In this document: positions 50,946 to 62,321 of the stretch, piece by piece
Layout: the number at the start of each line of letters is the position of its first letter
How positions within the stretch are numbered: the first letter of the stretch is position 1
Source of the DNA: Helicoverpa zea
Lineage: Eukaryota > Arthropoda > Insecta > Lepidoptera > Noctuidae
Assembly (NCBI RefSeq): GCF_022581195.2
Contig: NC_061459.1
Span: 5,456,001-5,520,000, forward strand
Length of the DNA: 64,000 bases
Direction of reading: 5' to 3'
Position numbers and translations under genes: made by a program
The notes under the pieces: generated by a model
Told to the model about the DNA's origin: nothing
Database searches by the model: none
What the model saw: only the letters and a program-made list of their open reading frames with translations

Positions 50946-53770
50946 ACACATATTAGAATTGTATTGAAAAACTTACTTTGTTTATTTGACAACCAATCGA
51001 TTTACTAATAATCAGATACAGTAGCATCTGAAACTTTAGACAATGCAATATTAACTGCGGAATCTGTATAATTTTGTAAAATAAAACATTTCATTCAGTG
51101 ACCCGTTGTTTTTGTCACAATGGACGTATTTTTCGAACCCGTCAGTTTTCGACGAACGATTTAGAATTCCAAAAATACGGAAATCATCGGGTGGAATATT
51201 TAGTTTTGTCATCGATTACGCAAACTGTTTCAAGGGTGCGCTGCGCCACACCATTGTGAAAAAATATGAGAGCGTATATAAAAACTGATGCAGCTGTCGG
51301 GTGGCACACATGCGAATTGTAGCGGAGCGGGCTCGGGGAGAAAGGTCGCATGTACCGGGTCCCGGCGGAGACGTTGTGGCGTTGCAGCGCGCGGCCGCGG
51401 CATGTACGGCACCCTCGTGCACATAGGAAGGGTTCCGGACTCAATCCGCGCGCTGGGAAGGGTTCGCACGGATGCCCGCCGACGCGCAAGCGCACGCGAA
51501 CTTGCAAAAAACTCTCACAATGCGTACAACTCCGCTGTTTTTGTTGATAATACACTAGATTGTTCGTAAATTTCCTTTCTTCACAAAAAATGTAATATCA
51601 TCAACTCGTTCACGCCCGGTCTTTCAAAGGGAGCTCTTTGAAGAGGGAACACCAAAATTGTTAAAAACTGGTAAAAAGTGGGTCAGAAAGGGGTGCTTTT
51701 GAAACTAGTAATCACTGCTTTACGTATATCGATTGCCGTTATTATACAAAAAAAATCCTTTTTAGAATCGACAGTTGGGAATTAGGATCTTTTATTATTA
51801 AAATTATAACTGAAATACTTTAATTGTTATTGAGGAAGGGATAATAATTAAAAGATCTTATTACCGTTGAAATTACTGGAGACTGGTGAACATAAAAGAC
51901 TTGGGGCAATTAATTTATTAATAGAACACAACGGACTCGGTGTACAATGACTCAGATAAAACATATACCTATGTAGAAGGTAATTTATTACAAGTAGGTA
52001 ATAAGCTAATGTGAATTAATTAAGAACAAAAGATTAACTTAGGCGTACTAGATTATTCATAATATTTATCTAAATAAATAAAAGCAAATATTTTAAATTC
52101 TGGGCAGATTGCGTCATTTATTAAAACGCAACAGTTCCTAAATCCTACACAAAGGGTTTTGAATCTTTTGGACACAAACAGAACAAATAAAAGAACCGAT
52201 CGTTATCACACATTTTTACCCCAAAACTGTGAAAAAAATGAAATCTCAATCATTTATAAATTAGCTTCGCGGACAACTAGTCTGTTCATCCCTTTATCAG
52301 TTTTACAATAAAAGGGTACGGATTGATTGTCGAGGTAGCTTTTTATACTTTTTTATTTATTGTCACTGTTCGATTTATGTTCCAATTTCTATGACAGCGA
52401 CTATAGACACACCGAATTACTATAATGGCCCTTGAAACCGCTAATAGAGGGAATGTATTACGGAACTTTTATTGTGTTTGGGACCTACTTCAAGGATCTC
52501 CAAAAGTGGTAGCGTATTTTTAAGAAATAATCTGTTACATTTTTAGAATAAGATACGTAATACTTCAATAGGGTCTTTCGTCATCTCGACACACTTAACT
52601 CACCACGAATGTGTCCACTTGGTGAAACTCAAAATTTTAACATTTATCATGTCGTCAACACGACACGTTAAGATTTTGATCCGTGTCCAGTTAGTGAAAC
52701 TTAAATTTTTACACTTTTATGTTTCACCAACTCGACACGTTTTAGAATTTAACCCGAAATCAAGCAAAAAGTACAGTCAACAAATGAATGTATTCATTTT
52801 CTGTGTCACAAACATCATCGGCGACTGAACGTCCGCTTAGCAAACGCTTCAAACGCGAACACGGACGGTAAATAGGTAGGTTTTCTAAAATGGGTGGTGT
52901 AACATTCAAAAGATATAAATAACAAAAATGTCACCTATCTGATGATGGGGATTAGGTATTAAGTAGGTAGATTTAATTACCTCAAACTCATACAATTCAG
53001 TATGCTGCAAGTAAATTTTTGAAAGAAAATCTTGTACCTACCTGCTATAAAGTGTCAGTTACTTACGTTCGTACTTAGACATTAGTTTAACGCAAATTAT
53101 GTTTTTTTTGCCCTCTTCTGCTCTCTAAAGTAAGTCGTGGAACATCAAGAACCGCGGTAAACTGAGCATAGAAAAGTAATATTAAAGCGAACCCTTTTAC
53201 CTGTTGTGTGCAATTACACGATGTTTACACGGACATTATTCCTTTACAACTCTTCCCCAACCCTTCTATTGTGACTTTTTTGTGCGCGCGCGCACTTGTG
53301 CCCGGACGCGTTCGTAATTGAGCTCGACTTAAAACATATGCACATTCCTCTCATAAAAAGCTTCAAAAAACATGCACCACAGACGCATCAGGTGAGCGAG
53401 CGTAAAGTTTCACTTTCAGATATTTCTTTATTCAACCCTTTTTTTCGGTGACACACGATGCCCTAAAAAGTTTATTATGAATACGTATAAACGTGTCCTC
53501 TGGTTTTGTCTGATTTAACTATGACTTTTGATATTTGCGTTAATTAATCCGTATGTTTAGTTTTTTTGGGATTGCCTATGTTTGCATTTTGAAATTTTAA
53601 AGATCTTTAAGTGTAAAACCCTGTCAATATAAAAATAGGTTGCTTGCGAAAATCTTGTTACTTAATTAGCTCATATGAAAAAAAACTGTGGATAAAGTCT
53701 AGTTATCTAAGTAGCCTAAAAACTATCTAAGATTAATTTTGTCGATGTACCTCAACCTGATAGTGAGTAT
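50946..53770. other. gene-poor region
   Basis: No confident gene. A GC-rich patch spans 51290-51510. Two imperfect tandem copies of a block of about 73 bp lie at 52611-52757. An alternating GTGCGCGCGCGCAC palindrome is near 53282. The rest is AT-rich. Confidence 0.5.
52611..52757. repeat. imperfect tandem duplication with inverted motif
   Basis: Two successive units of about 73 bp start GTGTCCACTTGGTGAAACTC and GTGTCCAGTTAGTGAAACTT and continue similarly to an ACACGTT block. GTTTCACCAACTCGACAC in the second unit is a near-inverted copy of the unit start, so the repeat can also fold. Confidence 0.6.
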
Positions 53771-55836
53771 ATGACAAAGAAGTCATGGAAGACGATTTGT
53801 AAAAATATACAACAGGACAAAAACACAAACATGTTTCCTTATATAATAAAAAGTGTAAATACATTACTGGCTGGAATAAGTATGTGCGCAATGCTCACGG
53901 GAAGGCGCGGCTTTATTACAGGTTTTGGCTATTGTGTGGCAAACCTAGCAATGGAAATGTATATAATGATATGCTCGAGTCTAGAAAAACTTTCAAGTCC
54001 AAATTAAAATGGTGTCAAAATCATCAAAACCAAATAAAAATGGACATCCTTGCTAAACATCACTTAAATAAGGACTTTAGTAAATTCTGGAAAACGACCA
54101 ATAAATTAAATCACAGGCCTAGCCTTCCGGTAAGCGTTGATGGTGTGTTTGACCACTATGGTATTGCAGAACAATTTAGACAGCAATTTAGAGTGGAATC
54201 GTCTATAAGAACTGAGCCATCGCTGCAGGTGTCCGGAACTGAGACGGTCAGCCTTGAACGTAGTGTGACATTTACAGCGAAACAAATTGCTGCTACTATT
54301 AAACACATGGTGAGAGGAAAATCACCAGGGCATGATAGTCTCAGCATCGAGCACTTGCAGCATGCGGGGGTACACATGCCCAGAGTGTTGTCCATGTTTT
54401 TAAATTTGTGTGTAGGCCATTGCTATCTGCCTGAAAAATTGATGCGTACCATTGTTGTGCCTATTGTTAAAAATAAATCTAGCGACTTGTCTTTACGGTC
54501 AAATTATAGGCCTATATCTTTGGCGACAATTATTGCTAAGGTTCTGGACAGTTTGCTTAGAGGTCAGTTGGATAAACACGTAAAAATTAATGATGCACAA
54601 TTTGGCTTTAGACCAGGTTTGTCTACCGAAGCTGCTATTCTCTGCCTCAAGCAAACTGTGCAGTACTATACAGCAAGAAAAACACCTGTCTATGCCTGTT
54701 ACCTTGACCTTTCCAAGGCTTTTGACCTGGTATCGTATAATGTCTTATGGGAAAAGCTGAGGAACGAAACCAGCCTACCGTCAGAGGTGATAGGTATTTT
54801 TAGGTATTGGTACGAAAACCAGCGAAATCGTGTCAGGTGGGCCGAATCACTTTCGAGCGAGTACAGGCTGGAATGCGGGGTGAGACAGGGTGGTTTGACC
54901 TCACCAGCGCTCTTCAACCTGTACATGAATAATCTGATTGAGGGCCTCAGTAGTACTGGCATCGGATGTCATATGGACGGTATTTGTGTAAATAACATAA
55001 GTTATGCGGATGACATGGTGCTGCTGTGTCCCTCAATCAGAGCTCTGAGGAAGTTGATTGGTATGTGTGAGTCCTATGCTGAGACTCATGGGCTCAAATA
55101 CAATGCACTAAAGAGCGAGTTCATGGTTTTTAAGACCAGTAGTAATAATTACTCTGATGTGCCACCAGTTTTGCTATGTGGTACTCCACTGAACAGAGCT
55201 ACTAAGGTCAAGTATTTGGGCCACTGGGTCTCGGAAGACCTGAAAGACAACCTAGATATCGAGCGGGAGCGCAGGTCGCTTGCTGTCCGATGTAATATGT
55301 TGGCCCGCAGGTTTGCACGGTGTACTACTCATGTTAAGGTCACGCTTTTTAAAGCATTCTGTCAATCCTTTTACACGTGCAGCCTGTGGGTTGACTTTAC
55401 GCAGAGGGCATATAGCGACTTGCGTATTCAATATAATAATGCGTTCCGGGTGCTAGTGGGGCTGCCGCGTTTTTGTAGCGCATCCGGCATGTTTGCCGAT
55501 GCGCATGTGGACAGTTTTTCCACAATAATTCGTAAAAGATGCGCCTCCTTACTGCGCCGTGTACGCGACAGCCCCAACATCATTCTCAGGACGATGGCTG
55601 ACCGGTGGGACTCTCCGATCCTGGGGCGGTGGATACGACTGCATGCAGTTAAGTAGCTAGCCCCCCAGGATAGCATTTTTCTTTATTTTATTTTCCTTTA
55701 TTTTATATTATGTTTTATTTTGTATGTTTTATGTTTTATTATGTTGTATGTTTTGTGATTATGTTTAATTTTTTGTAAGATTGCATTGAATTGTATATGG
55801 AACTAATTTCCGAAATAAATGATTATTATTATAAAT
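53771..55836 (+). mobile_element. 5'-truncated non-LTR retrotransposon
   Basis: LINE with an intact reverse transcriptase but no endonuclease upstream, hence truncated at the 5' end. The 3' UTR after the ORF ends with AAATAAATGATTATTATTAT, a simple-repeat tail of the kind seen in CR1/L2/Daphne-type LINEs. A second 3' fragment of a related element is at 61784-62321. The clade is not resolved without a phylogeny. Confidence 0.88.
53884..55656 (+). CDS. non-LTR retrotransposon reverse transcriptase
   Basis: A continuous 590-codon frame, open upstream to about 53806. RT motifs are in order: SPGHDSLSIEHL (motif 1 region), NYRPISLATIIAKVLDSLLR, QFGFRPGLSTEAAI, the catalytic aspartate strand YLDLSKAFDLV (about residue 272), GVRQGGLTSPALFNLYMNNL (about 332), and the active-site box SYADDMVLL (about 372). 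A C-terminal region with conserved RFARCTTHVKVTLFKAFCQS follows, as in many jockey- and CR1-like elements. No frameshift or stop interrupts it, which suggests recent insertion. It has no ATG at the listed start; that is only the limit of the strong homology-like region, and the missing 5' end carried the endonuclease. Confidence 0.9.
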   Translation: MRNAHGKARLYYRFWLLCGKPSNGNVYNDMLESRKTFKSKLKWCQNHQNQIKMDILAKHHLNKDFSKFWKTTNKLNHRPSLPVSVDGVFDHYGIAEQFRQQFRVESSIRTEPSLQVSGTETVSLERSVTFTAKQIAATIKHMVRGKSPGHDSLSIEHLQHAGVHMPRVLSMFLNLCVGHCYLPEKLMRTIVVPIVKNKSSDLSLRSNYRPISLATIIAKVLDSLLRGQLDKHVKINDAQFGFRPGLSTEAAILCLKQTVQYYTARKTPVYACYLDLSKAFDLVSYNVLWEKLRNETSLPSEVIGIFRYWYENQRNRVRWAESLSSEYRLECGVRQGGLTSPALFNLYMNNLIEGLSSTGIGCHMDGICVNNISYADDMVLLCPSIRALRKLIGMCESYAETHGLKYNALKSEFMVFKTSSNNYSDVPPVLLCGTPLNRATKVKYLGHWVSEDLKDNLDIERERRSLAVRCNMLARRFARCTTHVKVTLFKAFCQSFYTCSLWVDFTQRAYSDLRIQYNNAFRVLVGLPRFCSASGMFADAHVDSFSTIIRKRCASLLRRVRDSPNIILRTMADRWDSPILGRWIRLHAVK

Positions 55837-57960
55837 GTATGTCTCTTCCAGACCTCGGGACTACAGAGTCCCGGATTTTTGGGAGGCGAACGTGGGGCCG
55901 AAGCCAACACGCTGAAGCCCTTTTGAGACAACTTTAATGAAATGGCGACACAAAACCGACGATTATCCCTGTATACACTATAGAAATGTACCCAAGGACA
56001 ATTCCCGGTTCTGTGCTATACTATTGCTAACTGTGGATGAAAACTACTTGGGCTATTGTGATGGGATGCTAATGGACTGGGAATGGGGATAACTATGGGA
56101 ACTATGGCACCTGCCGATGACAATGTATTAAAACATGTAAAAATGGCAGGTGGAGACTCGCCACCTCACTTACTGGGCCCCCGGGAATCAGTCGCTAAAT
56201 TGCAACAAGGGGGCAACAGGTACATGAGGGGCTGAAGGGTGAGGATACCTCGGCGGACTTTAAACGCAGATCACGCGCTCCCTGTGGGTCCAGCATCACC
56301 GGCCCACTCGCCACTTACCACGAGGCACCTACCCTCCGAGCTAACCCTGCTCTAGCGACTCCACTCTGACCGGCCGATGAAGGCAAGCCAAGAGGCGGGA
56401 GACCTATCCCCCGTCATTCTTCGCTCCGGCAGGCCGGAGATGGGGGACAGTATACTCTCCCTGGAGCACTCGGATATATGGCCCCGCGGGGTCGCTACTC
56501 CCCGTCATCCGCCTCAGATGCCCTGCGGGGCTTATTATTATTTTTATCTTGTATGTCTCTGACCGACCACGGGACTACAGAGTCCCGGATTTTTGGAAGG
56601 CGAACGTGGGGCCGAAGCCAACACGCTGAAGCCCTTTTGAGACAACTTTAATGAAATGGCGACACAAAACCGACGATTATCCCCGTATACACTATAGAAA
56701 TGTACCCAAGGACAATCCCCGGTTCTGTGCTAAACTATTGCTAACTATGGATGAAAACTACTTGGGCTATTGTGATGGGATGCTAATGGACTAGGAATGG
56801 GGAAACTACGGGAACTATGGCACCTGCCGATGACAATGTATTAAATACATGTTAAAATGGCAGGTGGAGACTCGCCAACTCACTTACTGGGCCCCCGGGA
56901 ATCAGTCACTGAAAAGCAACAAGAGGGCAACAGGTACATGTGCGGCTGAAGGGTGAGGATACCTCGGCGGACTTTAAACGCAGATCACGCGCTCCCTGTG
57001 GGTCCAGCATCACCGGCCCACTCGCCACTTACCACGAGGCACCTACCCTCCGAGTGGGCTGTTAACCCTGCTCTAGCGACTCCACTCTGACCGGCCGGTG
57101 AAGGCAAGCCAAGAGGCGGGAGACCTATCCCCCGTCATGCTTCACTCCGGCAGGCCGGAGATGGGGGACAGTATACTCTCCCTGGAGCACTCGGATATAT
57201 AGCCCCGCGGGGTCGCTACTCCCCGTCATTCGCCTCAGATGCCCTGCGGGGCTTATTATTATCTTGTATGTCTCTACCAGACCTCGGGACTATAGAGTCC
57301 CGGATTTTTGGGAGGCGAACGTGGGGCCGAAGCCAACACGCTGAAGCCCTTTTGAGACAACTTTAATGAAATGGTGACACAAAACCGACGATTATCCCTG
57401 TATACACTATAGAAATGTACCCAAGGACAGTCCCCGGTTCTGTGCTAAACTATTGCTAACTATGGATGAAAACTACTTGGGCTATTGTGATGGGATGCTA
57501 GTGGACTAGGAATGGGGAAACTACGGGAACTATGGCACCTGCCGATAACAATGTAATAAATACACGTAAAAATGGCAGGTGGAGACTCGCCAACTCACTT
57601 ACTGGGCCCCCGGGAATCAGTCGCTAAATCGCAACAAGGGGGCAACAGGTACATGAGCGGCTGAAGGGTGAGGATACCTCGGCGGACTTTAAACGCAGAT
57701 CACGCGCTCCCTGTGGGTCCAGCATCACCGGCCCACTCGCCACTTACCACGAGGCACCTACCCTCCGAGTAGGCTGTTAACCCTGCTCTAGCGACTCCAC
57801 TCTGACCGGCCGATGAAGGCAAGCCAAGAGGCGGGAGACCTATCCCCCGTCATGCTTCACTCCGGCAGGCCGGAGATGGGGGACAGTATACTCTCCCTGG
57901 AGCACTCGGATATATAGCCCCGCGGGGTCGCTACTCCCCGTCATCCGCCTCAGATGCCCT
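55837..57960. repeat. tandem array, three units of about 715 bp
   Basis: Units start at 55837, 56551 and 57266 with GTATGTCTCT followed by CGGGACTA-AGAGTCCCGG (a small hairpin). They are nearly identical by eye. They contain no long ORF and are rich in GC words such as CCGGCAGGCCGGAGATGGGG. Units 1 and 2 end GCGGGGCTTATTATTAT...CTT; unit 3 stops short at GATGCCCT. A 9-base indel (GTGGGCTGT) distinguishes unit 1. The array lies between two LINE fragments whose 3' ends both face it. Confidence 0.92.
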
Positions 57961-58039
57961 GTATGTTATTTCTTTTTCTTCTCTTTAAAGAGAGTATAAA
58001 ACCTTACATGCGGGCCGGAGCCAAGCGTGTAAGGGATGC

Positions 58040-59003
58040 TTATATAGAAAATGTAGATGATAGTGTGGATGATGTAAGAAATTTACGTGTAATGCGGCAG
58101 GTGTTAAGTATGGTGGCTTTTTGAAGCATGTGTAGTGTATGGGCAGGCATGTGTAGTGTGTTGAGGCTTTGTAAAAGAGATTTGGGTATGATACCGGTAG
58201 ATGACAGGACTATGGGGACGATGTGAACGGTTTGCGCTTTCCACTGGGTTTTTATTTCTATCGCGAGATCCTGATATTTACTCAGTTTCTCCGAAATGGT
58301 GGTTTGAATATTGTGTGAATTAGGTATTGCAATGTCTATTAAGTACACTGTTTTAGAAGTTTTATCGTGTACTGTTATATCCGGTCTATTGTAATGAATA
58401 GTTTTATCTGTTATTATTGTGCGGTCCCAGTAGATTTTATGATTCCTGCCTTCTAAAATTGTCTCAGGTTTGTATTTATAATATGGTACTATCTTATCTA
58501 TGAGTTTGTATCTGTAAGCTAGGTGTTGGTGTATGATTGCTGCAACCTGGTCATGCCGGTGTTTGTAGTCGGTCTGTGCAAGGGATTTACACGCTCCCGT
58601 AATATGTTGTATCGTTTCAGACGCAGTGTTGCAGTGTCTACATAGATCAGTCGGTTGAGTTTGGTCTTTTATAATATACTTTCTATAGTTCCTAGTAGCT
58701 ATAATCTGGTCTTGTATAGCGAGCATGAACCCTTCGGTCTCTGGAAACAACTCGCCTCTCCTGAGCCATTCGTTCGACTTAAGTTTATCGACGTGTGGCT
58801 GGCACAGGAAGGCTCGGTGTCTTCCGTGTAAGGCTTTGGTGGACCATGTTGCTATTTTTTGTTGTGTGTTTGTTATTGTTTCGTTAGTTTGTGTGTTTCG
58901 GTCATGTAGGTTGAGTGGTGTTAGTTGTGTGTCGGTGTTTGTGATGTGTCTGTGTAGTGGTGAGTGTTCAGATTTTATTATTATATTGTTAAGTGAATAT
59001 TAA
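58040..59003 (-). pseudogene. 3' fragment of an R2/R4-type LINE (restriction-like endonuclease)
   Basis: A minus-strand frame of about 320 codons, open from about 59003 to the stop at 58040. An N-terminal stretch (ATWSTKALHGRHRAFLCQ, KSNEWLRRGELFPETEG) resembles the region after the RT domain. It is followed by a CCHC zinc-binding motif (CRHCNTASETIQHITGAC) and a PD-(D/E)xK nuclease core (RPDITVHDKTSKTVYLIDIA, then KYQDLAIEIKTQWK). This order is the C-terminus of LINEs with a restriction-like endonuclease, such as the R2, R4 and Dong groups. The RT domain is absent, so the copy is 5'-truncated. Its 3' flank runs into the tandem array. Confidence 0.8.
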
Positions 59004-61783
59004 TAACGGTTACAAATATTGTATTGGGTTAGTTTTTATGTCTAGAGCTGAAAAAATGTCAGATAGGTGCGACAGTTGAGGCTCCAAACAACTTTCCTTG
59101 GACACGGTTCGTTTTTTACAACGACACCTGTTGGTCGGGATTATTGAATTTGATAAAACAACATATTGCGTTAATGTAGCCCCACAAAAAAGGGTTTTTT
59201 ATAAACAGTAGAAAATGACTGTGGGTCCACTAGTAATGCCAGTAACTTGGATAATTGACCGCTAAATAACTATGAAGCATTTTTTGAATGTCTTGTAAAG
59301 TGTAATTTGATTTTTATAAGTCTTCCTTATTTGAATGTCTAAGATTTCACAGAAATTCACACGAAGCATTTTAAGGTAGTCAAATATGTAGTTTTAAAGC
59401 TTGAACTGAAATCTCCGACCGCTCATTTCCCTATTATGCTCGTTAATATAAGTAAAATATTCCAAATTATAAGAAAACGATAGAAAATAAAAAATGTTTT
59501 ACCATATTTTAAAAAGGCAGATGTAAAGACACATTGCTTTTCAGAAAGATTATCGATTAAACACGATCCAATTAATTGATATCGAACCAATCGTCTGTTT
59601 GAACGTTAACGGCGCTCAAATAGCTCTATCAGTATCCCTTCGAATTAGGGTTATATGATCCATAGTTTTTTCTTAAGACGTGCGTCTACCCCTTTTTTAA
59701 TCGGATTTGGAAGGCGCGTGTGCGTTTTTTACACGTCTCAATAAAAAGTCAAATCCACCTTATTGCAGCCGTTAGGGTCACGTTTTTTAAGTTTCCGTCG
59801 AACCGCGGTAGGTGAATGTATTAATTAGCCAGTCCTCCCGCGGCCTTAGCGTCTAATAATTGTGAATGTTCATTTATAACTTTGTTAGCATAATTTAACA
59901 GACCGTTGCGTGTATGGGCAGATAATATCATTCTCAGTTTCGACGTCAAGGGGTTTTATCAATTAGACGTTCTTGGGGTGGTCATCAAGCGGAGCCGAGT
60001 TGTTGGACTTGAATTTATCATGTAGATGTAGTGTTTGAAGTTGATGGGAATATTTTCGTGTGACTGCGTTTTCGTCGAAATCTATAAATATAAGACAACC
60101 TTAACTGACAAAGATAACTTACATAATACTTCCAAGTCTCCTTGGTAGTATAGCCATGGTCGGAAGCACGTGACATTAAAAGAAATTTGCTTAGAATGGA
60201 TCGTTTGAAGGAAAACTAAGGAATGTCATTAATATTCAAAACGTAACTAGGAGGGATTATAAAATAATAGCAGTAATTTGGAGCGGCACGCGTCCGTCCG
60301 CCCGAGCCCCGCGCCTCACCACCTACGAGAGGAATTCCTTGATAAGATATGCATGGAAATATGTCCGCTTTATTACATTTTTTCAAGTGACTAACTTAGA
60401 TTATAATGGCCCATATTTGACTCTTTGTTCGGTATTTACATCGGACTTAATGAATCTTAAAAAATTCTTCCATGAGGACCTTTTGTTTAAATGTATTGGT
60501 AAAAACCATAATCGCTACTAATCATTAGGAGTTCGTCCTAAAGTATTTGTCGTGAGCGAGTCGCACTAGCCGGTCTACAGTAACCCTATCATTAAATTCT
60601 ATTAGAGCAGTAGTTTTTTCGGCTAAAGGATGTCAACTGCTGCAATTAGGCGAGTTGTAATTACAGCTTATTAGTTTTCCCTTCTTTCTCGAGCCGACGC
60701 GACGACGAGTAATGTAAATTAATTTCAGTCTCATTTTCTACTTTGACTTTTGAAATGTAATTATAGGGTGAGTCGGTGCTTTTTTCTTTTAAATTAATAT
60801 TGTATAATTGAGTGTACAATTACAAGGTATTTTTTTCTTAATTTGAAAGCTGTGTTTCCTAGTACAAAGTAACAAACTTGTTGGTAAGAGTCCACGTCAG
60901 CTGTTGTTCTGCATAATAAAATTTGTGCATCTCAAAACGGTTATGCAAACTGCGAATTTTGCACTTCTGCGAATTTGAATATTGGCACAAACTCTTTTGT
61001 CAAGTAAAAAATGTAACAGTGACAACAAAGAGAAGTGATTTTGAAAAGGAGCAGTTTTAAATATTTTTGCCTTAAATTGCCTTCAAAACGACACTGGAAC
61101 TAAATTTGCAAATATATGGCGCATAAAACATGGACCCAATTTTTTTGAAGCGCATTGTTTCTTTAGAAATGTCATTATAAAGTAGCAAGTATTGTTCTGT
61201 TAGAAGGATGACTAAAGAACACGCCTTGCCTTATGCACCTCTACATCATTTTTCATATTTTTCTTGTACTTACGTTAACGGCCATTAATAGAAAAATCTG
61301 CAGTTTTACTATAATATTTCGTTATAATATTTAATTGGGGTAAGCTAGATTGGTAATTCAAACAGGACAAAGCTGTCGTACCTTTGTGACCTTCAACTAC
61401 CCCAATACGGCCATATAATATGAAATAGAGTTCTGACAAGGACCGGTCCTTATCAGAACTGGCATATACCGGCTGCGTTTGGGTGGATTTTTATAAAGAA
61501 AGCATTCGAGATTGTCTCCGTCTGATGGATCTTATACGCACGAAAATATCAATATTACCTACGTAACTAATGTAAGTTATTTAAACATGATTTTATGTTA
61601 TTTCTAGTATAATAATTTAAATGAGGACCACTTTATAAGTAGGTATATGCTCATGCATGCATATGTTTAAGACTATGCCAAGCAGTTTCTGAAGTAAAAA
61701 GCTGCAACAATAACCACCACGCTCATAATTGTTTAATAACCGACGAGCAAATTGTAGCAGTTTACAAATAATGTGGTGGACAT
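59004..61783. other. gene-poor region
   Basis: No gene recognised. AT-rich with a small GC-rich patch near 60280-60330 and a 32-bp near-perfect palindrome at 61429-61460. Confidence 0.5.
61429..61460. repeat. 32-bp palindrome
   Basis: AGTTCTGACAAGGACC is followed directly by GGTCCTTATCAGAACT, its reverse complement with one mismatch. No loop separates the arms. Function unknown. Confidence 0.7.
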
Positions 61784-62321
61784 AAAATCGTGGACCTCAA
61801 AGATCAAGTAGACATTGAACGTGAACGCAGGGCACTAGCAGTTAGATGCAACATGTTGGCTCACAGATTTGCTCGTTGTAGCAGAGGAGTTAAAATCACT
61901 TTATTCAAAGCTTTTTGTACCTCGTTCTACACGGGCGGTCTGTGGGTTAACTGTACGCGGAAGGCTCTAGACGCCCTGCGGGTACAATATAATAATGGTT
62001 TCCGGCTGCTGTTAGGGCTGCCTAGATACTGCAGTGCATCGGGCATGTTCGCTGAAGCACGGGTGGATGATTTCTATGCGCTCATGAGGAAGAAGGCTGC
62101 CTCGTTGCTAAGCAGATCTAGGTCCAGCGCTAACAGCATCCTACAAGTCTTGGCCGACAAGCATGATGCTCCGGTGCTTAGGCATTGGATCGAGTTGCTT
62201 GTTAGGCAGACACTTAGCTCTTAGGTATTACTAACCCTTAGTCGATAAGTTATAGTTGATAAGATACTAACAATTGGGCCATTGTAGTCATCAAAAATAA
62301 ACGCATTATATTATTATAAAA
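61784..62321 (+). mobile_element. 3' fragment of a LINE related to the one at 53.8 kb
   Basis: A 144-codon frame to the stop at 62224 matches the C-terminal 140 residues of the RT ORF ending 55656: DIERERRALAVRCNMLAHRF here versus DIERERRSLAVRCNMLARRF there, and LLGLPRYCSASGMFAEARVD versus LVGLPRFCSASGMFADAHVD. It is not identical, so it is a different, older or sister family. A short 3' UTR ends near 62321 in ATTATATTATTATAAAA. The copy is truncated just upstream of 61790. Confidence 0.88.

Noticed and set aside
54106..54962. Minus-strand ORFs within the RT region
   Set aside because: Antisense to the reverse transcriptase frame, which carries all RT motifs.
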